64,000 bases of DNA, from contig NZ_PJRR01000021.1 in the NCBI RefSeq assembly GCF_002858865.1, forward strand, positions 62,001 to 126,000, in the 5' to 3' direction. The notes beneath the pieces are model-generated. The model worked only from the letters and a program-made list of their open reading frames with translations, was not told where the DNA came from and searched no databases. The stretch is from Caulobacter vibrioides. Its GTDB lineage: Bacteria > Pseudomonadota > Alphaproteobacteria > Caulobacterales > Caulobacteraceae. The translations under genes were made by a program, and so were the position numbers. Below are positions 16,415 to 24,392 of this stretch, piece by piece. Within the stretch, counting starts at the first letter, position 1. The number at the start of each line of letters is the position of its first letter.

Positions 16415-17332
16415 TTGTCCATTTATCGCATCGCCCACCTGTCGGACCCGCATCTGCCGCCCCCGCCGGGCGCGTTCGGACTGCGCGACGTGTTCACCAA
16501 GCGCCTGCTCAGCCGCATCGCCTGGCGCAAGAAGCGCAAGGTTCATCGGCCTGAGGTCCTGGCGGCGCTGGTCGCCGATCTGCAGGCGACCGCGCCTGAC
16601 CACGTGGTCATCAGCGGCGACCTGACAAACTTCGCCTCCCCAGTCGAGATCGCGACGGCGCGCTCCTGGCTGGAAGGCCTGGGGGCCGCATCGGATCATA
16701 CGGTCAGTCCCGGCAATCACGACGCTCTGGCCGGCGTCGGCGGGCCCGAACGTTTCGCGATTTGGTCCCCCTGGCTGGGCGACACTGGCGAAGCCAGCTT
16801 TCCGCAGGTGCGGGTGCGCGGTCCCGTGGCGATCTTCAACCTCTGCTCGGCGGTTCCCACCGCCCCGCATCTGGCGACTGGACGCTTGGGGGAAGATCAG
16901 ATCAAGCGCCTCGACGCCGCACTGTCGGACCCTGCCTACGCCAGCCTTTTCCGGCTGGTGGTCCTGCACCATCCGCCGCATCCGGGCGCTGTGTCCAAGC
17001 GCAAGCGACTGGAAGACCAGGACGCCCTACGGGCGGTGCTGGCCCGGCATGGCGCGGATCTCGTTCTGCACGGCCACGCCCATGAGGCCCTGGTGGGCTC
17101 GCTTCCTGGTCCTGGCGGCGCGACCATTCCTGTTCTGGGGGTGCCGTCGGCTTCGGCCAAGCCCAGTCGCCATGCACCCGCGCGCTGGCACCAGATCGAG
17201 ATCGAACCGCGTCCCGAGGGCGGCCACGCCGTTCGCGTCGTCGCGCGTGGTCTCTCAGAAACCGGAACCGAGATCACCGAGCTGGGTCGCTTCACCCTGG
17301 GCGACCTTGCTCACCGCCCCGAGGCCGCCTGA
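16415..17332 (+). CDS. Calcineurin-like metallophosphoesterase
   Basis: 305 aa from a TTG start. All metal-binding blocks are visible: AHLSDPHL (Asp11, His13), ISGDLTN, SPGNHD, LHHPPH and LHGHAHEA. It has no signal peptide, so it is cytosolic. It is divergent from the CDP-alcohol transferase gene, sharing a 76 bp promoter region, and starts the second plus-strand block. Related families hydrolyse cyclic nucleotides, UDP-sugar lipids (LpxH) or phospholipid headgroups. A role in sphingolipid headgroup turnover is suggested only by context. Confidence 0.82.
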   Translation: MSIYRIAHLSDPHLPPPPGAFGLRDVFTKRLLSRIAWRKKRKVHRPEVLAALVADLQATAPDHVVISGDLTNFASPVEIATARSWLEGLGAASDHTVSPGNHDALAGVGGPERFAIWSPWLGDTGEASFPQVRVRGPVAIFNLCSAVPTAPHLATGRLGEDQIKRLDAALSDPAYASLFRLVVLHHPPHPGAVSKRKRLEDQDALRAVLARHGADLVLHGHAHEALVGSLPGPGGATIPVLGVPSASAKPSRHAPARWHQIEIEPRPEGGHAVRVVARGLSETGTEITELGRFTLGDLAHRPEAA

Positions 17333-17437
17333 ATGACCGCTGCGGACGCCACGCGCGAACGGATCGCCCTTCCCTGTCTCCCCGCGCGTCCCTATTGTCA
17401 CGCGCTGGCGACACAGGCCTGAAGTTTCGGCGTTCTC

Positions 17438-17875
17438 ATGACCAACCCCACCGCCCTGGCGTTCGGCTATCCCGCCTCTAAGGTGGCCGAAACAGATCAC
17501 TGGCTTGTTCTGGTGCGCCCCAAACAACCGACGTTTGGGTCTTTGGTCCTGGTGTGCAAGGAAGCGGTCCAGGCGTTCTCGGACTTGAGTCCGGCGGCCT
17601 TCGCTGACCTGCAGGTGGCGGTGTCCGGGATCGAACGCCTGCTCAAGACCCAGGTCGACTATGAGAAGATCAACTATCTGATGCTGATGATGGTCGACAA
17701 GGACGTCCACTTCCACGTGCTGCCGCGCTACGCTGGGACGCGCGAGCATGAGGGCGCCTCATTCCCCGACGCGGGCTGGCCGGCCGCCCCGGCGCTGGGC
17801 GCGGCCATCGAACTGACCCCCGACGCGGTGGAGCGCTTGGCCGCCCGCTTCTCCAAGGCCTGGAACGCAGCGTGA
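17438..17875 (+). CDS. HIT-like nucleotide hydrolase/transferase
   Basis: 145 aa. The histidine-triad region reads KDVHFHVLPRY: His91 lines up with the nucleophilic middle histidine and His93 with the third, while the first triad histidine is Asp89. Upstream WLVLVRPKQPTFGSLVLVCKEAV matches the HIT fold. HIT proteins hydrolyse nucleoside-5'-monophosphate conjugates (Ap4A, NMP amidates) or transfer NMPs. Its stop overlaps the LptF-like start (GTGA), so it belongs to the lipid-transport block; it might recycle a CDP- or NDP-activated headgroup. That last step is inference. Confidence 0.75.
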   Translation: MTNPTALAFGYPASKVAETDHWLVLVRPKQPTFGSLVLVCKEAVQAFSDLSPAAFADLQVAVSGIERLLKTQVDYEKINYLMLMMVDKDVHFHVLPRYAGTREHEGASFPDAGWPAAPALGAAIELTPDAVERLAARFSKAWNAA

Positions 17876-19092
17876 GCGCCAAGGACCTGCCCAACGGCGG
17901 CCCCCGCCTGATCGACCGCTATCTCTTACGCCTGCTGCTATGGCCGCTGGCCGCCTGCCTGGGCGTGACGGTGATCGCGCTGCTGCTCGAGCGCATCCTG
18001 CGGCTGCTCGACGTTCTGTCGCAAAGCAGCGCGCGGTTTGGCTATGTCGCGCAACTGGCCGCCAACCTTGTGCCGCACTATCTGGGCCTGGCCCTGCCCG
18101 TGGCCTTCTTCGTTGCCCTGTTCATCGTCATCGTGAAGCTGTCGGACGGCTCGGAGATCGACGCCCTGCTGGCCAGCGGCCAATCGCTGGAACGCATCGC
18201 CGCGCCGTTCGTGGCCGTCGGCGTGCTCCTCAGCGTCTTCAGCATCATCGTGTTCGGCTACATGCAGCCCTACAGCCGCTACGCCTATCGCGCCGTGATG
18301 CATGCGGCGGTCAACGCCGGCTGGAACGGACGTCTGGCGGGCGGGGCCTTCATCGACGACAAGGGCTCGCTGCTGACCGCCGACAGCGCCGACATCGCCG
18401 GTCAGCGCCTGACGCGCGTCTTCATCCGCCGCCTGGACGCCAAGGGCCAGGAAGAGATCATCACCGCCGCGTCCGCCGACCTGAAGATGGACCCGGACGG
18501 CAAGACCATCACCATGGACCTGCGCGACGGCCGCCGCATCGCCCATGACGCCTACGGGACCTATCGCAATCTGGCCTTCACCAGCCTGACAACCCAGACG
18601 CCGCTGTCGGCGGCGGCTGTTCTGCTGCGCGACCGCGGCGGAGACGAGCGCGAACTGACCATGGGCGAGCTACGCCGGGAGGCGAAGTCACCCGATCCGG
18701 TCGTCTCCAAAGGCACCCTGCTCAGCGAGTTTTACGGCCGCCTGGCCCGCGCCGCCTTCCTGCCCTTCCTGCCGCTTCTGGCCTTCCCGCTGGGCCTGGC
18801 CTCCAAGCGGGGCAACCGCGCGCCCGGCCTGATCATGGCGGGCCTGCTGCTGCTGGCGTTCCAGCACTCGCTGCTGCTGGGCCAGGGCATGGCCAAGGCC
18901 GGCAAGGCTGACGCCTTCGCCGCGATCTGGATCCCCTTTACGCTGTTCGCCGCGCTGAGCGTCTGGCTGTTCGTCGGCAGCCGCACGCGTCCCGGCGACA
19001 CCCCCGTCTCGCGGCTTGTGCGGCGGATCAACACCCTGGTCACGCACGCGCTGCGCCTGCTGCCTCAACCGAAGAAGCGACAAGCCGCATGA
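17872..19092 (+). CDS. lptF: LptF-like permease (YjgP/YjgQ family)
   Basis: 406 aa. The layout is that of LptF/LptG: three N-terminal membrane helices (from LLLWPLAACLGVTVIALLLE), a periplasmic beta-jellyroll at about 135-280 (INAGWNG-like start, LTADSADIAGQRLTRVFIRR, KTITMDLRDGRRI), then three C-terminal helices (LPFLPLLAFPLGLASKRGNR onward). These proteins form LptB2FG, which extracts lipid from the inner membrane. Unlike usual alphaproteobacterial lptFG, which precede lptD-surA-pdxA, this pair is next to ceramide synthase. Translation is coupled to the HIT gene and to lptG by 4 bp overlaps. Confidence 0.85.
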   Translation: MSAKDLPNGGPRLIDRYLLRLLLWPLAACLGVTVIALLLERILRLLDVLSQSSARFGYVAQLAANLVPHYLGLALPVAFFVALFIVIVKLSDGSEIDALLASGQSLERIAAPFVAVGVLLSVFSIIVFGYMQPYSRYAYRAVMHAAVNAGWNGRLAGGAFIDDKGSLLTADSADIAGQRLTRVFIRRLDAKGQEEIITAASADLKMDPDGKTITMDLRDGRRIAHDAYGTYRNLAFTSLTTQTPLSAAAVLLRDRGGDERELTMGELRREAKSPDPVVSKGTLLSEFYGRLARAAFLPFLPLLAFPLGLASKRGNRAPGLIMAGLLLLAFQHSLLLGQGMAKAGKADAFAAIWIPFTLFAALSVWLFVGSRTRPGDTPVSRLVRRINTLVTHALRLLPQPKKRQAA

Positions 19093-20150
19093 AGCTGCAG
19101 CTCTATGTCCTGCAGACGGTCGCCACCCGCATTCTCGGTGCGGCCCTGATCCTGATGTCGGTCCTGCAGATCCTGGATCTGCTGGATGTCACCAGCGACA
19201 TCCTGGACCGAGGCCTCGGCATGGCCGGGGTCGGCTATTACGCCGCCCTGCGTCTGCCGCGCCTCTTCGAACAGGTGGCGCCGATCGCGGTGCTGGCCGG
19301 CGGGCTGTTCGCCTTCTCGCAGCTGGCCCGTGAGAGCGCGATCGTCGCCATGCGGGCCAGCGGCATATCCGGCTACCGGATCGTGGGCATGGCTGTACCG
19401 GCCGCCGTGGCGGTGATGCTGCTGGACGCCCTGTGCGGCCAGGTCCTGGCGCCGCGCGCCGACCCGACGCTCGCCGACTGGTGGCGCAACACCACGCCCG
19501 TGGCGGAGCGCAAGGAGCCCGCGCCCCGCACCTTCCGGGCGGGCGCGGACCTGGTCATCGGCGCCAACGCCTCGGCGGACGGCCGCACGATCACCGGCGT
19601 CACCATCTTCCGCCGCGACAGCAAGGGCATCCTCGTCGAGAAGGTCGAGGCGCCCGTGGCCCGCTACGACGGCAAGGCCTGGACCCTGGAGCAGCCCAAG
19701 ACTACCCGCTTTGCCGGAGACCTGTCGCAGGCCTCGACCGCTGCGGCGACCTCCTGGCCAACGGCCCTGCGTCCGCAGGATGTCCAGGGACTGTTCGGCG
19801 ACGACTCCATGCCGACGGCCGCCTCCGCGCGGCGGGCGCTGGAGAACGGCGGATCGGATCGGCCCGAAAGCTTCTACGCCACTCACCTGCAGGCAGCCTT
19901 CGCCAGTCCGTTCGTCTCGCTGGTGATGCTGTTGCTGAGCGCGCCCGTAGCCCTGGCCAATTTCCGCAGCGGGCAAGGCGCGGTGCTGCTGACCGGGGGC
20001 CTCGCCGCTGGCCTGATGTTCCTGGTCGCCAATGGCATGCTGACCGCCCTGGGCGAGTCCGGCGCGTTGTCGCCCTTCCTGGCCGTGTGGGCCGCCCCTG
20101 CGATCTTCGGCGCGCTCGCCGTCCGAACCTTCTTGGCCCTGGAGGGCTGA
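19089..20150 (+). CDS. lptG: LptG-like permease (YjgP/YjgQ family)
   Basis: 353 aa, starting in an ATGA overlap with lptF. The N-terminal helix (LQTVATRILGAALILMSVLQ), the RLPRLFEQVAPIAVLAGGLFAFSQLARE coupling region and three C-terminal helices around a periplasmic jellyroll are typical of LptG. It partners the LptF-like protein; the ATPase LptB is not in the window and might be shared with the LPS system. Its stop overlaps the start of bacterial ceramide synthase by one base, which ties transport to ceramide production. Confidence 0.85.
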   Translation: MKLQLYVLQTVATRILGAALILMSVLQILDLLDVTSDILDRGLGMAGVGYYAALRLPRLFEQVAPIAVLAGGLFAFSQLARESAIVAMRASGISGYRIVGMAVPAAVAVMLLDALCGQVLAPRADPTLADWWRNTTPVAERKEPAPRTFRAGADLVIGANASADGRTITGVTIFRRDSKGILVEKVEAPVARYDGKAWTLEQPKTTRFAGDLSQASTAAATSWPTALRPQDVQGLFGDDSMPTAASARRALENGGSDRPESFYATHLQAAFASPFVSLVMLLLSAPVALANFRSGQGAVLLTGGLAAGLMFLVANGMLTALGESGALSPFLAVWAAPAIFGALAVRTFLALEG

Positions 20151-21304
20151 TGCCTTTCGACTCCACCAACGCCGACCTCTCGGTCATCCCGGTCAAGACG
20201 CCCGCTGAGCTCAAGCGCTTCATCGCCCTGCCCGCGCGGCTGAACGCCAAGGATCCGAACTGGATCACGCCGCTGTTCATGGAGCGCACCGACGCCCTGA
20301 CCCCGAAGACCAATCCGTTCTTCGACCACGCCGAGGTGCAGCTGTTCCTGGCCACGCGCGGCGGCCGAGACGTCGGCCGGATCAGCGCCCAGATCGACCA
20401 GCTTACCCCGCAACCTACCGAGGGACGGCTCGACGGCCACTTCGGCATGATCGCCGCCGAGGACGACCCGGCGGTGTTCAACGTGCTGTTCCGCGCCGCC
20501 GAGGACTGGCTGCGCGCCCGGGGGCGCACCCACGCGGTCGGCCCGTTCAACCTGTCGATCAACGAAGAGGTCGGCCTCCTGGTCTGGGGCTTCGACACCC
20601 CGCCGATGGTCTTGATGGGCCACGACCCGGCCTATGCCGGCCAGCGCGTCGAGGAGCAGGGCTACGCCAAGGCCCAGGACCTCTTAGCCTACAAGGCCGA
20701 CGAAACCGGCGACATCCCCGAAATCGCCCAGCGCCGGGTCAAGCGCGGCCTGCCCTCGGGCGTGGTGCTGCGCCAGCTGGACATGAGCCGCTACGACCAG
20801 GAGGTTCAGACTCTCACCGAGATCCTCAACGACGCTTGGTCGGATAACTGGGGCTTCACCCCCACCACCGAGGCCGAGACCCGCCAGCTGGCCAAGTCCC
20901 TGAAGCAGGTGATCGACAAGCGCCTGGTTTGGTTCGCCGAGATCGACGGCGAGGCGGCCGGCGTGGTGGTCTTCCTGCCCAACGTCAACGAGGCCATCGC
21001 CGACCTGAAAGGCAAGCTGCTGCCGTTCGGCTGGGCCAAGCTCTTGTGGCGGCTGAAGGTCAAGGGCGTGAAGTCCGCGCGCATCCCGCTGATGGGCGTC
21101 AAGAAGAAGTTCCAGACCAGCCAGCGCGGCCGCATGCTGCCGTTCTGGATGATGAAGGCCAGCCGCGATATGGCGATGAGCCTGGGCTATAATCGCTATG
21201 AAATCTCGTGGGTTCTGGAGGCCAACAAGGCCATGACCCACATCGCCGAGAATGTCGGCGGCACGCACTACAAGACCTATCGCGTCTACGAGAAGGCCCT
21301 GTGA
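20150..21304 (+). CDS. bcerS: Bacterial ceramide synthase (GNAT-like acyltransferase)
   Basis: 384 aa from the ATG at 20150, which overlaps the lptG stop; longer in-frame readings lie inside lptG. GNAT-type features are WFAEIDGEAAGVVVFLPNVNEAI and, near the end, MSLGYNRYEISWVLEANKAM followed by a TYRVYEKAL tail. RAAEDWLRARGRTHAVGPFNLSIN fits the large GNAT-related family to which C. crescentus bCerS belongs. bCerS N-acylates 3-ketosphinganine to oxidised ceramide and is not related to eukaryotic ceramide synthases. It is eight genes beyond spt, as I recall for C. crescentus. The family alone would not prove the activity; context does most of the work. Confidence 0.83.
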   Translation: MPFDSTNADLSVIPVKTPAELKRFIALPARLNAKDPNWITPLFMERTDALTPKTNPFFDHAEVQLFLATRGGRDVGRISAQIDQLTPQPTEGRLDGHFGMIAAEDDPAVFNVLFRAAEDWLRARGRTHAVGPFNLSINEEVGLLVWGFDTPPMVLMGHDPAYAGQRVEEQGYAKAQDLLAYKADETGDIPEIAQRRVKRGLPSGVVLRQLDMSRYDQEVQTLTEILNDAWSDNWGFTPTTEAETRQLAKSLKQVIDKRLVWFAEIDGEAAGVVVFLPNVNEAIADLKGKLLPFGWAKLLWRLKVKGVKSARIPLMGVKKKFQTSQRGRMLPFWMMKASRDMAMSLGYNRYEISWVLEANKAMTHIAENVGGTHYKTYRVYEKAL

Positions 21305-22083
21305 TCCAGCCTTTCAAGGCCCTGATCCTGGCGGGTTCCCGACCCGGGGAAGTCGATCCCGCCGCGGCCTACGCCGGCGTCGCCCACAAGGGCCTGATCG
21401 TGCTGCAGGGCCAGACCCTGCTGGCGCGGGTGCTGGGCGCGGTGGAGGTGGCCGGCGCGTCCGAAATCGGCGTCAGCGCCAATGACGCGGCGATCAAGGC
21501 CGCGCTGGCGGGATCTCGCGCTCAAGCCCTCCCCACCGCCGAAGGTCCCAGCCAGAGCGTCGCCGAGGCCGCCGAACGGCTGGGCTTTCCGCTGCTGATC
21601 ACCACGGTCGACCACGCGCTGCTCAAGCCCGAATGGATCACCCAGTTCCTGGCCGACACCCCAGACTGGGCCGAGGTCGCGGTGCTCTTGGCCCCAGAGG
21701 CGCGGGTCCAGGCCGCCGCGCCGCAGACCAAGCGCACCTACCTGAAGTTCCGCGACGGGCGCTATTCGGGCTGCAACCTGTTCCTGCTGCGCGACGCGCG
21801 GGCGATGGGCGTGGTGAGCCTGTGGCGCAAGGTCGAGGCCCTGCGCAAGCAGCCGTGGAAGATCGCCGCCATGCTGGGTCCGAGCTTCCTGCTGCGCTAC
21901 GCGCTAGGCCTGCTGACCCTGGATCAGGCCGTAGCGCGGCTGGGCGCCCTGGCCGACGTCAAGGCCGCCGCCGTGCGCGCGCACGACGGCCTCGCGGCCG
22001 TCGATGTCGACAAGCCGTCGGACCTTGATCTGGTGCGTGAACTGGTGGGCGAGGCGAAAAGCCCCTTACATTTCAAAAGCTAA
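21301..22083 (+). CDS. MobA-like nucleotidyltransferase
   Basis: 260 aa from a GTG overlapping the ceramide synthase stop by 4 bp. The N-terminus FKALILAGSRPGEVDPAAAYAGVAHKGLIVLQGQTLLARVL is a nucleotide-diphospho-sugar transferase (GT-A) loop; a later TTVDHALLKPEW gives the metal-binding acidic position and a C-terminal VDVDKPSDLDLV fits MobA-like enzymes. It could activate a polar headgroup (for example as an NDP-derivative) or glycosylate. No precise substrate can be read. It is the last gene of the plus-strand lipid block and meets a second nucleotidyltransferase head-on. Confidence 0.78.
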   Translation: MIQPFKALILAGSRPGEVDPAAAYAGVAHKGLIVLQGQTLLARVLGAVEVAGASEIGVSANDAAIKAALAGSRAQALPTAEGPSQSVAEAAERLGFPLLITTVDHALLKPEWITQFLADTPDWAEVAVLLAPEARVQAAAPQTKRTYLKFRDGRYSGCNLFLLRDARAMGVVSLWRKVEALRKQPWKIAAMLGPSFLLRYALGLLTLDQAVARLGALADVKAAAVRAHDGLAAVDVDKPSDLDLVRELVGEAKSPLHFKS

Positions 22084-22087
22084 ATCT

Positions 22088-22210
22088 CTCGTCATCCCGG
22101 AAGCCTCGCAGAGGCTATCCGGGACCCAGGGGTTGCAAGAGCATTGTGCGCGCCGCCCCTGGGTCCCGGCGCTACAGCCCGCTACGCGGTCCTTCGGCCG
22201 GGATGACGAG
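22088..22210. repeat. Nested palindromic intergenic repeat, likely bidirectional terminator
   Basis: The 123 bp element is bounded by a 13 bp perfect inverted repeat (CTCGTCATCCCGG at 22088-22100; CCGGGATGACGAG at 22198-22210). Inside it is a 14 bp perfect inverted repeat (CCGGGACCCAGGGG at 22119-22132; complement at 22156-22169) and a small GCCTC/GAGGC hairpin. It fills the space between two convergent genes. The CGTCATCCCGG...GGGACCCAGG style is common in alphaproteobacterial intergenic repeats (REP/MITE-like). There is no coding capacity. Confidence 0.85.
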
Positions 22211-22244
22211 GAAAGATGACTTCAAGTGTGGGAGCGCGCGGCCC

Positions 22245-23006
22245 CTAAACGGCCTCGGCCTCCTGGGCGGCCCATTGCGCCGTCAGGGCGCGGTTGCGGA
22301 CGAGGTCTTCCGGGAAGTCCATCTCGGCCCAGTCCAGGCCTTCGATCGACCGCACGCGCACCACGTCATGGTTCTGGGCGATCTCGTTGATCACGCTCAG
22401 ATACCAGCGCTTGAGACCCTCGGGCGTGCGCATGATCGCCTCGAGCGTTTTGACGAACAGCGCCGAGCCCTCGGTGTTGAAGCGCAGGAAGCCGATCGAC
22501 TCGGCGTCATACTCCGTGATCGTCTTGCCGATGGCGCGCAGGGCGTCGCCGTCGGTCAGGACCTTCATGTCGTCGGCGTCGTAGCCGCCGGCCTTGCGGT
22601 CGACCGTGACGGTGATCGGCGCGTCCGGCGCGCTGATCAGGCGCTCGGCGATCGCCGGTTCGAACAGGGTGTCGCCGTTGAGGATCATGAACGGCCCGCC
22701 GCGCATCTCCTCGCGCGCCAGCCAGCAGGTCGCGAGATTGTCGGTCACGCTGTAGAACGGGTTGTACAGCGTGCGCACGGCAAGGCCCGGCAGCGACAGG
22801 CGCGCGACCTCGGCCTCGACCAGATCGCTGCGGAAGCCGGTGACCACCACCGCCTCGGTGACGCCCGCCTGATGCAGGTGGTGCAGCTGCCATTCCAGCA
22901 CGGAGCGACCGGCCAGCTCGACTAGGCACTTGGGCCGGTCGTCGGTCAGAGGCGACAGTCGCTTGCCCTGACCAGCGCTGAGAATAAGGGTCTTAACCGG
23001 CTGCAT
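22245..23006 (-). CDS. LicC-like sugar/choline-phosphate nucleotidyltransferase
   Basis: 253 aa. The start VKTLILSAGQGKRLSPLTDDRPKCLVEL is the nucleotidyltransferase loop (GxGxRL...KP/K), followed by LEWQLHHLHQAGVTEAVVVTGF and MILNGDTLFEP, which supplies the metal-binding Asp. The spacing resembles phosphocholine cytidylyltransferase LicC and related enzymes that activate small phospho-alcohols with CTP, more than hexose-1-P enzymes. It converges on the MobA-like gene across the palindromic repeat. A role in making a CDP-activated headgroup for the neighbouring CDP-alcohol transferase is attractive but unproven. No obvious operon partner: the next minus gene, lldD, ends 225 bp upstream. Confidence 0.8.
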   Translation of the reverse strand: MQPVKTLILSAGQGKRLSPLTDDRPKCLVELAGRSVLEWQLHHLHQAGVTEAVVVTGFRSDLVEAEVARLSLPGLAVRTLYNPFYSVTDNLATCWLAREEMRGGPFMILNGDTLFEPAIAERLISAPDAPITVTVDRKAGGYDADDMKVLTDGDALRAIGKTITEYDAESIGFLRFNTEGSALFVKTLEAIMRTPEGLKRWYLSVINEIAQNHDVVRVRSIEGLDWAEMDFPEDLVRNRALTAQWAAQEAEAV

Positions 23007-23194
23007 GACGTTCTGGAATCTCGCTGGAATCGGGGCCTTCTTCGCCCCGTTTGGAATCGTTGGACCGCGGCCCCGGCGGTCGCGACCGCATAACTGAGCA
23101 CGAACCGGCCTCTCGGCAAGTCTTCGCGGACCGCCAAGAACCGATCGCGACGTCGCGACGCAAGCCCCCTCGCGCCGCTTTTGATGAAAAAAGA

Positions 23195-23219
23195 CGCCCA
23201 GCAGCGGCCGCGCCGCTGC
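23195..23219 (-). terminator. Likely intrinsic terminator after lldD
   Basis: A GCAGCGGC-CGC-GCCGCTGC palindrome lies at 23201-23219, 13 bp past the lldD stop. On the minus strand it is followed by TGGGCGTCTTTTTTC, so the T-run is offset by about 7 nt. The rest of the 225 bp gap to 23006 shows no gene. Confidence 0.6.
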
Positions 23220-23231
23220 TTTTCCCTCGGC

Positions 23232-24383
23232 CTACCCTGCGCGCGGAAAGCGCTCGGCCAGGATGGTCTCGTTGATCGAGGCCACGTCGCGAACGCCGGT
23301 CAGGGCCATGGCCACGCGCATCTCTTTGTCGATCAGGTCCAGCAGTTGCGTGACGCCCGCCTCGCCGCGCGCGGCCAGGGCGTAGGCGTAGGCCCGTCCG
23401 ATCAGCACGCCCCGCGCGCCCAGCGCCAGCATCCGCACGACATCCAGGCCCGAGCGCACGCCGCCGTCGGCCAGAACGGTCAGGCGATCTCCGACCGCGT
23501 CGGCGATGGCGGGCAAGGCGCGGGCGCTGGACAGCACCCCATCCAGCTGACGACCGCCGTGATTGGAGACGACGACACCGTCGGCGCCGATGTCGGCGGC
23601 GGCCTTGGCGTCCTCGGGATCCAGAACGCCCTTGATGACCAGCGGCCCTTTCCAGGCGTCGCGGATCCATTCCAGGTCCGACCACTGGATCGACGGGTCG
23701 AAGTTGGCGGCCAGCCAGCCCATGAAGTCCTGCAGCCCCGACGCCTTGCCCAAGGCCGGCGCCACATTCCCCAGCCGGTGGGGATGGCCCATCACGCCGA
23801 CATCCCAGGCCCAGGCCGGCTTCAGCGCCGCCTGCACAAGACGCCGCGCGGCGGCGTTGGGCCCGGACATCCCCGAATGCGCGTCGCGATAGCGCGCGCC
23901 GGGCACGGGCATGTCGACGGTGAACACCAGCGTGGTGGCGCCCGCCGCGCTGGCCCGCGCTAAGAGGTCCCGCATGAAGCCCCGGTCTCGCAGCACGTAG
24001 AGCTGAAACCAGAACGGCGCCGGCGAGGCCGCCCGCACCTCGTCGACATCGCAGACCGAGACCGTGGACAGGCAAAACGGCACACCCTTGGCCGCCGCCG
24101 CCCGCGCCGCCTGGCATTCACCGCGGCGGGCGTACATGCCTGTCAGCCCGACCGGCGCCAGAGCCACCGGCAAGGCCTGCCGGACGCCGAACAGGGTGGT
24201 CGACGGGTCGACGACGGAGACGTCCTTCAGTACGCGTTGGCGTAAGGCGATGTCGGCGAGATCATCGATGTTGCGCGCCATCGTCCGCTCGGCATAGGCG
24301 CCGCCGTCGATATAGTCGAACAGAAACCGGGGCAGCCTGCGCCGCGCCGCTTCGCGAAAGTCCGTGGTCGAGGAGACGATCAT
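23232..24383 (-). CDS. lldD: L-lactate dehydrogenase (quinone), FMN-dependent
   Basis: 383 aa. Oxidises L-lactate to pyruvate at the inner membrane. It is close to E. coli Lld[21 protein letters not shown] start, [42 protein letters not shown] and the active-site [18 protein letters not shown] with the catalytic base His275, the same position as in E. coli. The C-terminal [14 protein letters not shown] and phosphate-binding ADGG are intact. It is transcribed alone; the two-component regulator ends 10 bp upstream on the same strand, so read-through is possible. No lldR or permease gene is adjacent. Confidence 0.93.
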   Translation of the reverse strand: MIVSSTTDFREAARRRLPRFLFDYIDGGAYAERTMARNIDDLADIALRQRVLKDVSVVDPSTTLFGVRQALPVALAPVGLTGMYARRGECQAARAAAAKGVPFCLSTVSVCDVDEVRAASPAPFWFQLYVLRDRGFMRDLLARASAAGATTLVFTVDMPVPGARYRDAHSGMSGPNAAARRLVQAALKPAWAWDVGVMGHPHRLGNVAPALGKASGLQDFMGWLAANFDPSIQWSDLEWIRDAWKGPLVIKGVLDPEDAKAAADIGADGVVVSNHGGRQLDGVLSSARALPAIADAVGDRLTVLADGGVRSGLDVVRMLALGARGVLIGRAYAYALAARGEAGVTQLLDLIDKEMRVAMALTGVRDVASINETILAERFPRAG

Positions 24384-24392
24384 GCCGCCACG

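Noticed and set aside
19433..20149. N-terminal extension of ceramide synthase to 623 aa
   Set aside because: It reads lptG out of frame; the ATG at 20150 overlapping the lptG stop fits the operon.
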